Below, in pieces: positions 26,421-34,983 of a stretch of DNA of 64,000 nt. The notes beneath the pieces were generated by a model. That model was not told where the DNA came from. It saw only the letters and a list, made by a program, of their open reading frames with translations, and ran no database searches. The DNA is from Acidaminobacter sp964416305 (lineage in GTDB: Bacteria > Bacillota > Clostridia > Peptostreptococcales > Acidaminobacteraceae), in contig CAYQDM010000006.1 of assembly GCA_964416305.1 (NCBI GenBank), positions 62,001-126,000 of the forward strand. Direction: 5' to 3'. Within the stretch, counting starts at the first letter, position 1. Each line of letters opens with the position of its first letter. The translations under genes and the position numbers were made by a program.

Positions 26421-28517
26421 ATGTCATTTTTTAAAGTACTTGAACAAGAACTTAATCTATTCTTTGGTAAAGATCAGCAGGATGCCATTTGCCACTTCGA
26501 AGGCCCTGCTTTAACACTTGCAATACCCGGGAGCGGCAAAACAACACTGATGCTCGCGCGGGCTGTCTATTTGGCTGAGCATCACGGACTCGATCCCAGA
26601 AACCTTCTCAACCTGACTTTCAGTAAAGCCGCCGCCTCAGATATGGCCGAACGCTATGCGGTCCGTTTCCGCCCACACTTCAGGCATCAATTTGAATTTT
26701 CGACCATTCACAGCTTTGCCTTCAAAGTGCTCGGACAGGTATGGAGAGAACGCGGGATCCGCCCTAAAACCCTTTTGTCGCATCAAAGAGAGCTCTTGTC
26801 TGCTGCTGCCTTTCAAGTTATGGGCACGCGTCTGAATGACGACCAATATGAGACTCTGTCGAATCAGATCGGCTATTCGAGGAATATGATGTTTGCCAGC
26901 GGCAAACTGGCTTCAAGCGGCTTGGATTTTCCGGAGATCGACAGGATTTCGGATGCCTACGAAGCATTAAAAGCCAAGCAACACGTCATGGACTTCGACG
27001 ATCTTCTGCTGGCCACCCTGAAACTGCTGCAGGAAGACAGTGCTATTCTGAACCGCCTCAAGAGGCGCTATCCCTTTGTCCAGATTGACGAAGCTCAGGA
27101 TACTTCCAAGGTTCAGCATGAGATCTTAAAAAGGTTGGTCTATCCTTCCAACAACCTCTTCATTGTCGCAGATGATGACCAGGCAATTTACGGTTTCAGA
27201 GGCGCCAGCCCCGAGCTGCTCATGAGTTTTGAATCGCAATTCCCGGGCGGCAAGCTGTATCATCTTAGCAAAAACTACAGATCAAGACAGGAAATTATTG
27301 ATGTGTGCTCCGGAATAATCTGCCATAATCAGACGCGGTATGACAAAACGCTGACCACGGACAGAGGCAAAGGCGGCAAAGTCACCCTGATGGAGTTTGA
27401 AACTTACAGCGATCGAAACAAGACAATACTTGATCAGCTGAAAGATCACGCCGCCTCGGGCCAAACTACCGGAATTTTGTATAGGAACCACCTTTCAGGT
27501 CTCTCTCTAATGGATGCGTTGCTCGAGGCCGGCATCCCCTTCAAAATTGAGGCTGGAAGACGTACTTTATCAGACCATTGGCTGGTTCGGGACATGGAGG
27601 CATTTCTCAAACTGTCATCGGACCCCACGGATCTGGACGCCTATTTGCGCATTGTGTATAAGACTGAGCTGCGGATCAACAAGGAAGCTGTCGAGACCAT
27701 CCGCCTCAATCATCGGGGCCGGGATGTGTTTGAGGTCAGTCTTGAGACCATCGGCAGAAAAGGGCACTCCAGCGATCGAATACGGCGGGTGCAGCAAACG
27801 GTCCGCGGTTTAAAGCGCATGAGAGCTGCCGACTTTCTTGAAACCATTGATGGTGAGCTGGGCTATTCAGGCTATCTGGAATTCGCTCAGAATTCACTCG
27901 GGCAATCTGCGGACCGCATTCGCTCCATGTGGTTTTCACTGATTGCTGTCGCCAGTCGGTTTGCACGACCAGAGTCATTCTTTGAACGTCTGGCTGCACT
28001 GGATCAGTATCGTCCAAGCGGCGACGACGCTTTGGCATCACTGTCCACCCTCCATGCCTCCAAAGGGCGTGAGTTCGACCACGTCGTCCTGGTAGATATT
28101 TTAAAAGGCATCTTTCCGGCTAAAGAGGAGTTTCGAAGTGATGCTGATCGTTTGCTTCTCGAGGAGGAGCGGCGGCTGTTCTATGTTGGCGTCAGCCGCG
28201 CACGTGAGAGTGTGCGGATCATGCATTCCAGATTTGGAGGCGGCCGGCATCTTCGCTTGTCTCTATTCGTCACTGAAATCATAGACCGCCTTGAACGCCT
28301 GCGACCAAGCGCGGCTTCATCTGCCGCCGGCGTCGAATCACCGCCGCCTGAGATTCGCGGCGGTGCCGCCCATCATCTCAGATTCGGCCCGGGAGAGGTC
28401 CTCTCTCAAAATGGTGATGCAATAGACATTCAGTTTAAGGATAAGGTCAGAACCCTGTCACTCAAGCTGTGTTTAGAAAAAGGATTTTTGACTTTCCAGG
28501 ACACTGGGTCACAATAA
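26421..28517 (+). CDS. UvrD/PcrA-family superfamily 1 DNA helicase
   Basis: A 698-residue 3'-5' helicase-type ATPase. Motifs in order are Q-motif/Walker A 'LAIPGSGKTTLMLARA' (about 37-50), 'NLTFSKAAASDM', Walker B 'FVQIDEAQDTSKVQ', motif III 'VADDDQAIYGFRGASPELL', 'LSKNYRSRQEI', motif V 'STLHASKGREFDHVVLVD' and motif VI 'EEERRLFYVGVSRARESV'. Similar proteins act in DNA repair or plasmid replication; it is shorter than typical PcrA (about 720-750) and lacks an obvious RNA-polymerase-binding Tudor tail, so it may be a second UvrD-like helicase rather than PcrA itself. GGAGGTG precedes the ATG. Monocistronic, convergent with recX. Confidence 0.88.
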   Translation: MSFFKVLEQELNLFFGKDQQDAICHFEGPALTLAIPGSGKTTLMLARAVYLAEHHGLDPRNLLNLTFSKAAASDMAERYAVRFRPHFRHQFEFSTIHSFAFKVLGQVWRERGIRPKTLLSHQRELLSAAAFQVMGTRLNDDQYETLSNQIGYSRNMMFASGKLASSGLDFPEIDRISDAYEALKAKQHVMDFDDLLLATLKLLQEDSAILNRLKRRYPFVQIDEAQDTSKVQHEILKRLVYPSNNLFIVADDDQAIYGFRGASPELLMSFESQFPGGKLYHLSKNYRSRQEIIDVCSGIICHNQTRYDKTLTTDRGKGGKVTLMEFETYSDRNKTILDQLKDHAASGQTTGILYRNHLSGLSLMDALLEAGIPFKIEAGRRTLSDHWLVRDMEAFLKLSSDPTDLDAYLRIVYKTELRINKEAVETIRLNHRGRDVFEVSLETIGRKGHSSDRIRRVQQTVRGLKRMRAADFLETIDGELGYSGYLEFAQNSLGQSADRIRSMWFSLIAVASRFARPESFFERLAALDQYRPSGDDALASLSTLHASKGREFDHVVLVDILKGIFPAKEEFRSDADRLLLEEERRLFYVGVSRARESVRIMHSRFGGGRHLRLSLFVTEIIDRLERLRPSAASSAAGVESPPPEIRGGAAHHLRFGPGEVLSQNGDAIDIQFKDKVRTLSLKLCLEKGFLTFQDTGSQ

Positions 28518-28555
28518 AAAACAAGCAGATCTGCGGTTTTCGCGGCTCTGCTTGT
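28516..28555 (-). terminator. Terminator between helicase and recX
   Basis: ACAAGCAGA (28521-28529) and TCTGCTTGT (28547-28555) form the stem. On the minus strand it is followed by TTTTT, making it a good recX terminator; it may also act on the helicase transcript. Confidence 0.75.
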
Positions 28556-28565
28556 GATAATTAAT

Positions 28566-29198
28566 TTAATACAGTCTGAGTTCAAGGGTGTCTGCGACTT
28601 TTCGGATCAGCCCCTGGCTGTAGCCTTTTCTCTGAAGCAGCCCAATGACGCGCATGGCAACTTTTCTGGGATCCTCACCTACGTTACTGGCAATTTTTTT
28701 TCGAGCCAGCGCCAGAGCGGCGTCCAGCTCCTCTGCCTCACGATCCTCATCGTTATTGCCGCCCAATGCAGCATCGATCACAGCACCCGAAACGCCCCGA
28801 CGCTGCAGATCACTCCGAATTCGCCTGCTTCCCATACGTCCGCGGTTTTGTTCGTCATATTCTTTGACCGCCTTCAAATCGTTCAGATCGTAATCGCGCT
28901 CCAGCCGCGCCAGAATGCTGTTCACCAGGTGGCTGTCCACCTCTTTGGAGTTCAGATAGCGCTTTACCTCTGCTGCAGTCCTCGTCCTGGACAGGCAGTA
29001 ACGCAGCGCCTTCTGCCAAGCTTCCAGGGATAACTGATCCTGTCTGAGTGTTTCAAGGTCGTCCTCGGAGAGTGACATGCCGGTCTCCAGTTGATATTTC
29101 AGGATCAAATCCAGATGACAAGTGAGACCTAAGCTGCCATCCAGCCAAACCTCGACCATAGGCGTCATTTTTTTGAACGTGAGCTTTGTGATCTCCAT
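28566..29198 (-). CDS. recX: RecX family regulatory protein
   Basis: A 210-residue protein of the RecX family, which binds RecA filaments and limits recombination. The three-helix repeats are visible, with 'ALRYCLSRTRTAAEVKRYL' and 'NRGRMGSRRIRSDLQRRGVSGAVID' being the conserved segments. The start at 29198 has GAGG upstream; the 27-codon longer frame overlaps the traX-like gene and lacks a ribosome binding site. recA is not in the window. The gene is divergent from the TraX-like gene and convergent with the helicase. Confidence 0.85.
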   Translation of the reverse strand: MEITKLTFKKMTPMVEVWLDGSLGLTCHLDLILKYQLETGMSLSEDDLETLRQDQLSLEAWQKALRYCLSRTRTAAEVKRYLNSKEVDSHLVNSILARLERDYDLNDLKAVKEYDEQNRGRMGSRRIRSDLQRRGVSGAVIDAALGGNNDEDREAEELDAALALARKKIASNVGEDPRKVAMRVIGLLQRKGYSQGLIRKVADTLELRLY

Positions 29199-29265
29199 AA
29201 ATAACCTCATTTCGAAATAAATCATTGCTGCCTGTTTGTCCAAGTCAAATGAAGAGGTGCTCAAA

Positions 29266-29919
29266 TTGGAAGATGCCATTAAAAAACCGGTTTATGACGA
29301 TACCCTTAAACTGGTCGCCATTCTTACTATGCTCATTGATCACATTGGCTATCTATTATTTCCGGATCAAATTGTTTGGCGCATGATCGGACGTTTGTCC
29401 TTCCCAATCTTCGCCTTTTTGGTTGCGCGAGGCGCACGTCTGACCCGAAGTCAGCCTCGTTATCTGCTGAGAATGCTTCTCTACGGTCTGATCTCCCAAG
29501 TCCCCTACAGCTACTTTGTCCCAAACGGGTTGAATATTTTCTTCACCCTCGCCGCCGGCCTTGGCATCATTCTATGCCTGTCTCACCGTCAACTGTGGAT
29601 CAAATTTTTGGCAATTCCGATTCTCGCGAGCGCCTGGACTATTGATTATTCCTACGGACTCTACGGTCTCATGTTGATCCTTGCCTTCCACCTATTTTAC
29701 CAAAAACCAGTCCTCATGACCCTCGCACTGACAGCGCTTTCCTGGTATTACTGGGAAACGACTCGGGTCTCCATTCAAGTTCTTGCACTGGGAGCGCTGC
29801 CGCTCATTTATGGATTGCCTTACACCGGACTGCGTCTGCCAAAGCATGTCGGCTATTTGTTCTACCCTGTCCATATCACCCTATTGCTTTTAATTCGTCA
29901 TTTTCTATGGACGGTATGA
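29266..29919 (+). CDS. TraX family membrane protein
   Basis: A ~217-residue polytopic membrane protein. The family signature 'LKLVAILTMLIDHIGYLLFP' with 'MIGRLSFPIFAFLVARGA' is clear, followed by 'PYSYF..NGLNIFFTLAAGLG' and about eight hydrophobic helices. TraX proteins are named for F-pilin acetylation, but chromosomal members of this acyltransferase-3-like group in Firmicutes have no proven role, and no conjugation genes are here. The start is set at TTG 29266, which follows GAGGTG by 6 bases; a TTG ten codons earlier has no ribosome binding site. It ends 2 bases before the convergent ModE-type gene. Confidence 0.8.
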   Translation: MEDAIKKPVYDDTLKLVAILTMLIDHIGYLLFPDQIVWRMIGRLSFPIFAFLVARGARLTRSQPRYLLRMLLYGLISQVPYSYFVPNGLNIFFTLAAGLGIILCLSHRQLWIKFLAIPILASAWTIDYSYGLYGLMLILAFHLFYQKPVLMTLALTALSWYYWETTRVSIQVLALGALPLIYGLPYTGLRLPKHVGYLFYPVHITLLLLIRHFLWTV

Positions 29920-29921
29920 AT

Positions 29922-30287
29922 TCACTCAGTGCTTTTACGCCCTTGTCCTTCGAGCCAGGTGCCAAGATGTTCACTGTAGGAGCGGCTTATAAACTGCGCC
30001 ACTTCTTCGCAGAACACCTCGTAGCGTTCAATGAGCTCAATGGCTTCTGCTGTCAAGGTTGCGCCACCACCTCTCGATCCTCCTACGCGTCTGACGACCA
30101 GCTCGAGACCGAGGTGCTGTTCCAGACGGCGAATAACATGCCATGCCTTTGAGTAAGACATGCCCATTTGCCTGCTGGAAGCACTGAGTGAGCCTGTGGA
30201 CGCAATGCCCTTCAGCAGCGCAACCGGTCCGCTTCCCAGTACTTTTTCGCCCTCGTCACCCAACCATAGTCTATATTGGATCTTCAT
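29922..30287 (-). CDS. ModE-type winged-helix regulator (DNA-binding domain only)
   Basis: A 121-residue protein that corresponds to the N-terminal DNA-binding domain of ModE ('GSGPVALLKGIASTGSLSASSRQMGMSYSKAWHVIRRLE', a LysR-like helix-turn-helix, then the wing 'VVRRVGGSRGGGATLT'). The C-terminal molybdate-binding di-MOP domains are absent, as in many stand-alone ModE-like regulators. Its target and any metal response cannot be read from sequence; no molybdate transporter is in the window. The start at 30287 has GGAGGG upstream. Confidence 0.8.
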   Translation of the reverse strand: MKIQYRLWLGDEGEKVLGSGPVALLKGIASTGSLSASSRQMGMSYSKAWHVIRRLEQHLGLELVVRRVGGSRGGGATLTAEAIELIERYEVFCEEVAQFISRSYSEHLGTWLEGQGRKSTE

Positions 30288-30326
30288 AGCCCTCCACCCT
30301 TCAATCCTGTTCCTGTGTGAATAAAC

Positions 30327-30402
30327 AGGACTGGCCAACTATTGCCCGCAGTCAGGATTTCATTCGCATCCTGACTGTGGACTGGTTTGCCAGTCCTTTT
30401 TT
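30327..30402 (+). promoter_or_regulatory. Nested inverted repeats with alternative pairing, ending in a terminator
   Basis: On the plus strand the order is AGGACTGGCC (30327-30336), CAGTCAGGAT (30349-30358), ATCCTGACTG (30368-30377), GGACTGG (30379-30385), CCAGTCC (30390-30396), then T6. The last two form a classic terminator hairpin with a TTTG loop. The first segment can instead pair with CCAGTCC, enclosing the central 10-bp hairpin. It lies between the two minus-strand genes for the GNAT and ModE-type proteins; read on the minus strand it forms the same outer stem followed by GTTTATT. Confidence 0.6.
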
Positions 30403-30429
30403 ATTGCAAGCCACTATCTCAAAGTCTTT

Positions 30430-30870
30430 CTAAAGTTCTATCTGCATTTCTGCCCAATCCTCAGTGGTTTCAGTCAATTGAAACCCAACGCGTTCCAGAA
30501 CTTTCTGCGCGTGTCGATCCCCCGGCTGAATCAGAGTTCGGATTGCACCGCCTGCATAATCATAATGCTCCACGAGAAAATTGACACATTCAGTGATAAA
30601 GTTGCACCCCAGACCCATCCCTGTAAATTCCGGCAAGAGCGCGCCGCTCATTTCAAGGATGTCGTCCTCGTCAAAGGCGACCTCTGCAAATCCGAGGATC
30701 TCATCTTCCTCGCTGATGGCGACAAAAATGTCCACATTGGGATCGCTGAGGAGCGAATCAATGTCCGTCTGGTTTTTCTCAGAATCGAAGCACGCATAAT
30801 CATTGCCATGTTTGTAACTGATGATGACCTCCGCATCTTGTTCACGCATAGGTCTGAAAGTAATCTCCAT
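30430..30870 (-). CDS. GNAT-family N-acetyltransferase
   Basis: A 146-residue single-domain GNAT enzyme. The acetyl-CoA-binding segment is 'PEFTGMGLGCNFITECVNFL', with the Q/RxxGxG/A turn as 'GMGLG'; the final strand-helix 'DRHAQKVLERVGFQLTE' is typical of the fold. The preceding 'ISEEDEILGFAEVAF' is the central beta-strand pair. The acceptor substrate is unknown. The start at 30870 follows AAGGAG at good spacing; the longer frame adds 26 unsupported residues. It lies 46 bases after the radical SAM gene on the same strand. Confidence 0.8.
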   Translation of the reverse strand: MEITFRPMREQDAEVIISYKHGNDYACFDSEKNQTDIDSLLSDPNVDIFVAISEEDEILGFAEVAFDEDDILEMSGALLPEFTGMGLGCNFITECVNFLVEHYDYAGGAIRTLIQPGDRHAQKVLERVGFQLTETTEDWAEMQIEL

Positions 30871-30916
30871 TCGAACACGCTCCTTTCTTGTGAGATATAT
30901 ACCCCAAGTATACCAT

Positions 30917-31906
30917 CTAATCCATCCGTATTGGATGAAGTGCGCCACATTTTGGACAATGCTGATCTGTTATTCTGACACGAATCTCATAACCAAAGCG
31001 CTGAACAAGGATTTCACCACAGTTGGCGCAATGGGTCGCATGATCTCCCTCGCTCAGATTACCTATGTACACATAGTTTAAATATTGGCTTGCAGTATCT
31101 CGCGCCGAAAACAACGCTTCTTTTCTCGTCTCAGGATGGTTCATCAAGTAATTGGGATAATACCTGCTGATGTGCAGCGGCGTCTCCGGTCTTACGGCAG
31201 CCACGCGCTTTGCGAAGTCTGACAGTTTCACGGGATCATCATTCTGACCTTCAATCAACAGCCAGGTCAGCTCAGTATGAACCTCCTGCCTTTCAAGCAG
31301 AGCGTCGAGACTGCGGAGTACCGGTTTTAATGTCGCCTTGCAGACGATCTCATAAAAGCTCGGATCATTAGCCTTGACATCAAGGTTGACTGCGTCTGTG
31401 AAGTCCAGCAGAGCTTCCCAGGGTTTAGGATTCAAATATCCATTGGTCACCAAAACATTTTTGAATCCTGCTGCCCGATTGAGTTTGAAGACTTCCAGAA
31501 CATACTCAAGGTTGACAGTGGGCTCATTGTACGTCGCCGCAATGCCAATGCTGCGAGGCTCTTCAAGTGCTCGTGCCAACAGCTGTTCAGGCGATAAGGA
31601 GACAGATGGCGCAACCAATTGAGATATTCTATAATTTTGGCAGTTGAGGCAATGCAGATTGCATCCAAAGGACCCAAAGCTGACAATGTCACGACCGGGA
31701 TGGAAATGGTAAAGCGGCTTCTTCTCAATGGGGTCCACGCCAAAGGAGGTAATCTGTCCATAGGACGCGCTGAAGAGTGTCCCGCCTTCATTTTTCCTGG
31801 CCAGGCAGTCCCCGCTGCAGCCAGGCTCAATCACACAGACTCTCGGACACAATTGACACTGTACGCCGGATGACTCACGCTTGACATAGAACAAAGCTTC
31901 CTTCAT
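30917..31906 (-). CDS. AmmeMemoRadiSam-type radical SAM enzyme (AmrS-like)
   Basis: A 329-residue radical SAM protein of the group related to pyruvate-formate-lyase activating enzymes. The [4Fe-4S] motif CxxxCxxC is 'GCNLHCLNCQNY' (Cys82, 86, 89). An N-terminal Cys-rich stretch ('CQLCPRVC', 'GCSGDC') and a C-terminal zinc-ribbon-like tail ('HCANCG', 'HCPKCG') are also present; the latter two features fit AmrS. The AMMECR1 and Memo partners that give the system its name are not adjacent. The reaction is unknown. The neighbouring gene is the CBS-pyrophosphatase, 34 bases upstream. Confidence 0.82.
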   Translation of the reverse strand: MKEALFYVKRESSGVQCQLCPRVCVIEPGCSGDCLARKNEGGTLFSASYGQITSFGVDPIEKKPLYHFHPGRDIVSFGSFGCNLHCLNCQNYRISQLVAPSVSLSPEQLLARALEEPRSIGIAATYNEPTVNLEYVLEVFKLNRAAGFKNVLVTNGYLNPKPWEALLDFTDAVNLDVKANDPSFYEIVCKATLKPVLRSLDALLERQEVHTELTWLLIEGQNDDPVKLSDFAKRVAAVRPETPLHISRYYPNYLMNHPETRKEALFSARDTASQYLNYVYIGNLSEGDHATHCANCGEILVQRFGYEIRVRITDQHCPKCGALHPIRMD

Positions 31907-31940
31907 TCTCCCACCACCTTATGATCTCTACTTCTGCTTA

Positions 31941-33572
31941 TCAGCTCATCTGTCTGGACAGGCCTATTTCTTCCAGAAGACGCGGTATGACCTGTTTTTT
32001 TCTGGAAAGCAGTCCCGGAACAAACACGCCTTGAACTTCATTTACCTCAAAACTTTTGGTGATCAGCCCTGTAATATTGGATTTATAATACAAACACGAC
32101 CCCTGGCTAAGGAGATCTGTCGCCATAAAGACAGTCGCATCAAAGCCCTGCTCTTTATGAGTTTTCTGAACCATTTCAAGGATAGCCTCTCTGCGGACTT
32201 CCACTTCTTCCAGACCATAGGTGAAAATCTGAGAAACCCCTACCGAGGTATCAGCATCTCTGAAAATTTTGAAATCCTTAAAGAAAACAGCTTCTGCTGT
32301 TTGTCCTTCAAGAGAGGTCCCTGACTTCAACAGGGCTTTTGCATAATTTTCCATATCGAAATCGTTGCCTATCAACGAGGTCAGCCATTCCGCCATAAGG
32401 CGGTCATCCTCAGTAGTTGTAGGCGACTGAAAGTTCAATGTATCTGAAATGATGCCCGACAGAAGTATGCCGGCTATATTTGAGGGTGGTACGACCCCCT
32501 CTTCACGAATCAGGTCCCCCACGAGAGTGCAGGTGCTTCCAACAGGTCTGCAGACGAACGTCAGCGGGCGGTTGGTGACGACATCCCCTAGCTTGTGGTG
32601 GTCGACAATGGCGAGAATTTCTGCTTCCTTCAAGCCGTCTACACTTTGAGCGTATTCGTTGTGATCCACCAGGATGACGAGATGTTTATTCGGCCTCAGC
32701 AAATGTCTGCGGGAAAGAAACCCCACATAGCGGCCGGAGGCGTCCGTCACCGGAAAGGTTGTGTGGCGGCTGCCCGCCATGACTTCACGCGCTTCCGAAA
32801 CATCATCATGCTCATAAAAACTCGTCAGATTTTCGCTGATCATGATCTCTGATACCGGCGCACATGAGGCAATGAGCCGCGCTGTCTTTAAGGTGTCGTA
32901 AGGTGTTCTGATCATGCAGACATCCGACTCTCTGGCATGCCTGAGAATCTTCCCGGGGATGGTGAGTCCGCCGGTGACAATTATAAGTGCCGCCTTTTGT
33001 CTGACTGCATGTTCCAGCACATCATACCTGTCTCCGACGATTACTATGGTCGATTCGTCAATGCTTGAACGATCAATCAGAGTATCCTTATAAAATGCAG
33101 CGACCAGCACTTTGCCTTCAATAATTGAGGAAGAAGCGTGGAGAATCTGAGCCTCGAGGCCATCTACCATATTGACAAGTGTGGTTTTCAGCAGATCACC
33201 CTTCCAATTGAAAAAGCCCATGGCAATGTCTTTCATGGTGACAATCCCCACTAGTTTTCCATCCGGCTCAGTGACCGCCAACGCTTTGGCTGACGCATCA
33301 CCCAAGTTTCTGTAAGCCGTCAGAATGGAATCCTGAGGCGATAATGACGCATGCCTGTCAAACTCCAGATGCCTCACATCCGGACGCACTTCTCTCAAAA
33401 GCGGCGGGAGCTCAATGCCAAAATGATTCAGCGCAAAGCGCGACTCAGACGCTGCCTCCCCCAGCCTGTAAGCGATGGCTTCATGCCCCTGGGCGCGTTT
33501 GAACCAGGCCATGGCAATGGCAGAGGCTATAGAATCCGTATCCGGATTTTTATGTCCAAAAACATGAATCAA
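31941..33572 (-). CDS. ppaC: Manganese-dependent inorganic pyrophosphatase with CBS-DRTGG insert
   Basis: A 543-residue family II pyrophosphatase, hydrolysing PPi in the cytoplasm. The DHH metal motifs are split by the regulatory insert: 'FGHKNPDTDSIASAIAMAW' at the N-terminus, then CBS1 (about 70-125), a DRTGG domain (about 130-245) and CBS2 (about 250-305), then 'LVDHNEYAQS' and 'AIVDHHKLGD', and a DHHA2 domain at the C-terminus. Such CBS-PPases, found in Clostridia and relatives, are regulated by adenine nucleotides and diadenosine polyphosphates (family knowledge). The start is TTG with AGAGGTG upstream. The lipoprotein gene lies 19 bases upstream on the same strand. Confidence 0.92.
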   Translation of the reverse strand: MIHVFGHKNPDTDSIASAIAMAWFKRAQGHEAIAYRLGEAASESRFALNHFGIELPPLLREVRPDVRHLEFDRHASLSPQDSILTAYRNLGDASAKALAVTEPDGKLVGIVTMKDIAMGFFNWKGDLLKTTLVNMVDGLEAQILHASSSIIEGKVLVAAFYKDTLIDRSSIDESTIVIVGDRYDVLEHAVRQKAALIIVTGGLTIPGKILRHARESDVCMIRTPYDTLKTARLIASCAPVSEIMISENLTSFYEHDDVSEAREVMAGSRHTTFPVTDASGRYVGFLSRRHLLRPNKHLVILVDHNEYAQSVDGLKEAEILAIVDHHKLGDVVTNRPLTFVCRPVGSTCTLVGDLIREEGVVPPSNIAGILLSGIISDTLNFQSPTTTEDDRLMAEWLTSLIGNDFDMENYAKALLKSGTSLEGQTAEAVFFKDFKIFRDADTSVGVSQIFTYGLEEVEVRREAILEMVQKTHKEQGFDATVFMATDLLSQGSCLYYKSNITGLITKSFEVNEVQGVFVPGLLSRKKQVIPRLLEEIGLSRQMS

Positions 33573-33591
33573 AATGACACCTCTTTCTGTT

Positions 33592-34794
33592 TTATCTCAG
33601 TGTGTATTCAAGACGGATCTTGTCGATCATGCCGGCGCGCACTTCGAAATACAGCGCGTACTCCCCCTGGGTTCCATGATCATAAATGTAATCCATATTT
33701 CCCGGATCTGTTTTTTCATTTGGAACCGGCTCTGCTTCAGGATATTTCAACTTGAGCAGCGTAAGTGACTCACCTACATTTATGCCCCTTGAAGTACCGA
33801 AGCGCGGGTCTCTCGAGATCACTGAAGAAAGCCAGAACTTCTCACCATTAGGCGGCGCGAACAAACTGACCTGGGATTTGCTGAAAGTAAAGGTTCGAAT
33901 GGTCGAACCGGTAAAAGTGTCAGCGCCAATGCCCAAAATGGTCTCTTCAATTTTTTCCGGTTTTCCAAAGATTTCAATGAGTTCTGCATCATCGAAAGTT
34001 GTTCTCAGCGGCAGCTTGACCGTACCATAAATCAACGTGAATTCCCTTTCGAGTATAAGGGATTTTGTGTGATCATAGAGTTCGAAGCCGCCTGAAGCGC
34101 CTGTATTGGTCACTACTATTGCCGGTGCCGGAACAGCATTGGCAAGACCGTTGACTATCGTTTCCCAGACCTTCGACTCATAGACAGGCGTCATAATCAT
34201 TTTGACATCCGAACTGATCAGGTTTGGACCGGCATATAGCAGCTCTGATTCTTCCAGCCAAAGTGACACATGCAGTTCTTCCAGAGAACCGTCTTGTCTG
34301 AAGCAAAGCGGCTGCAGTGTCTCGTCAGCGAAACTCAGGCCTTCTGTGTTGGGTTTGAACACACTAGCGCCCTCTAGCTCTTCATCCTCTTTGACCGCTT
34401 CAGGCACAAACAATTCTGCGCCTTCCTCCTGAAAAAACTGATAAACAGGCAGTCTCGACAAGATCCTTCCCGTCCAGAGCACCTGGTTCACGTCAGCTTT
34501 AAAATACTCCTCAATCAGTGCATTCAAGCGCTCCGCCTGATCCAAATTGTCAGGTGGATCAATGACGCCAATACCGGCTTGTCTTTCCAGCAGAAGGCCA
34601 TTTTTAGAGGATTCATCCTTATAGGCGGTGTAGACCCAAATATTGTCCGTTTGTCTTCGTATGATCAGGTCACCCTCAACGTTATTTATGACATCCAGCG
34701 AAGTCAGGTCAGGCTGTTGGGGCTCAGCAGGCATACACGCGCTCAGCAATAAAGTCAGGATCAGAACTGTGATTAATCTGGAAAAACGCAACAT
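33592..34794 (-). CDS. Lipoprotein with degenerate metallo-beta-lactamase fold
   Basis: A 400-residue exported lipoprotein: a signal peptide ends in the lipobox LLSAC with Cys20 as the lipid anchor. Residues ~45-200 follow the layout of a metallo-beta-lactamase domain ('NIWVYTAYKDESSKNGLLL', 'IGVIDPPDNLDQAERLNALIEEY', later 'LHVSLWLEESELLYAG'). However, the HxHxDH metal motif, expected near residue 107-115, is replaced by 'LWTGRILSRLP', so no metal site is visible. Residues ~225-400 form a second domain resembling small beta-rich lipoprotein domains ('GINVGESLTLLKLKYPEA', 'YALYFEVRAGMIDKIRLEY'). Function unknown; an enzyme role is unlikely. GAGGTGG precedes the start; an extended -10 (TGGTATAAT) lies 40 bases upstream. 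Confidence 0.65.
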   Translation of the reverse strand: MLRFSRLITVLILTLLLSACMPAEPQQPDLTSLDVINNVEGDLIIRRQTDNIWVYTAYKDESSKNGLLLERQAGIGVIDPPDNLDQAERLNALIEEYFKADVNQVLWTGRILSRLPVYQFFQEEGAELFVPEAVKEDEELEGASVFKPNTEGLSFADETLQPLCFRQDGSLEELHVSLWLEESELLYAGPNLISSDVKMIMTPVYESKVWETIVNGLANAVPAPAIVVTNTGASGGFELYDHTKSLILEREFTLIYGTVKLPLRTTFDDAELIEIFGKPEKIEETILGIGADTFTGSTIRTFTFSKSQVSLFAPPNGEKFWLSSVISRDPRFGTSRGINVGESLTLLKLKYPEAEPVPNEKTDPGNMDYIYDHGTQGEYALYFEVRAGMIDKIRLEYTLR

Positions 34795-34905
34795 TTGTCC
34801 ACCTCGCTTCTTGGGGTTAAACACGATAATTTATTATACCATTTGAATGGGCGTTCAACGATGCCATTTTCATATGTATTTGGTTTTTAGAGAAAAATTT
34901 AACAA

Positions 34906-34972
34906 AAGGGAAGTGACGCTGATGCGGCGAAGGTCTGAACCCGAATCATACCGCACCAATCTCACTTCCCTT
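34906..34972 (-). terminator. Terminator of the histidine operon
   Basis: AAGGGAAGTGA (34906-34916) and TCACTTCCCTT (34962-34972) form an 11-bp outer stem, with an inner TGCGG/CCGCA stem, 10 bases beyond the hisIE stop codon. On the minus strand it is followed by TTGTTAAATTTTTC. Confidence 0.75.
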
Positions 34973-34983
34973 ATACAATAATA

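Noticed and set aside
29266..29919. TraX-like protein as evidence for a conjugative element
   Set aside because: No other transfer, integrase or relaxase gene is nearby; chromosomal TraX-family proteins are common.
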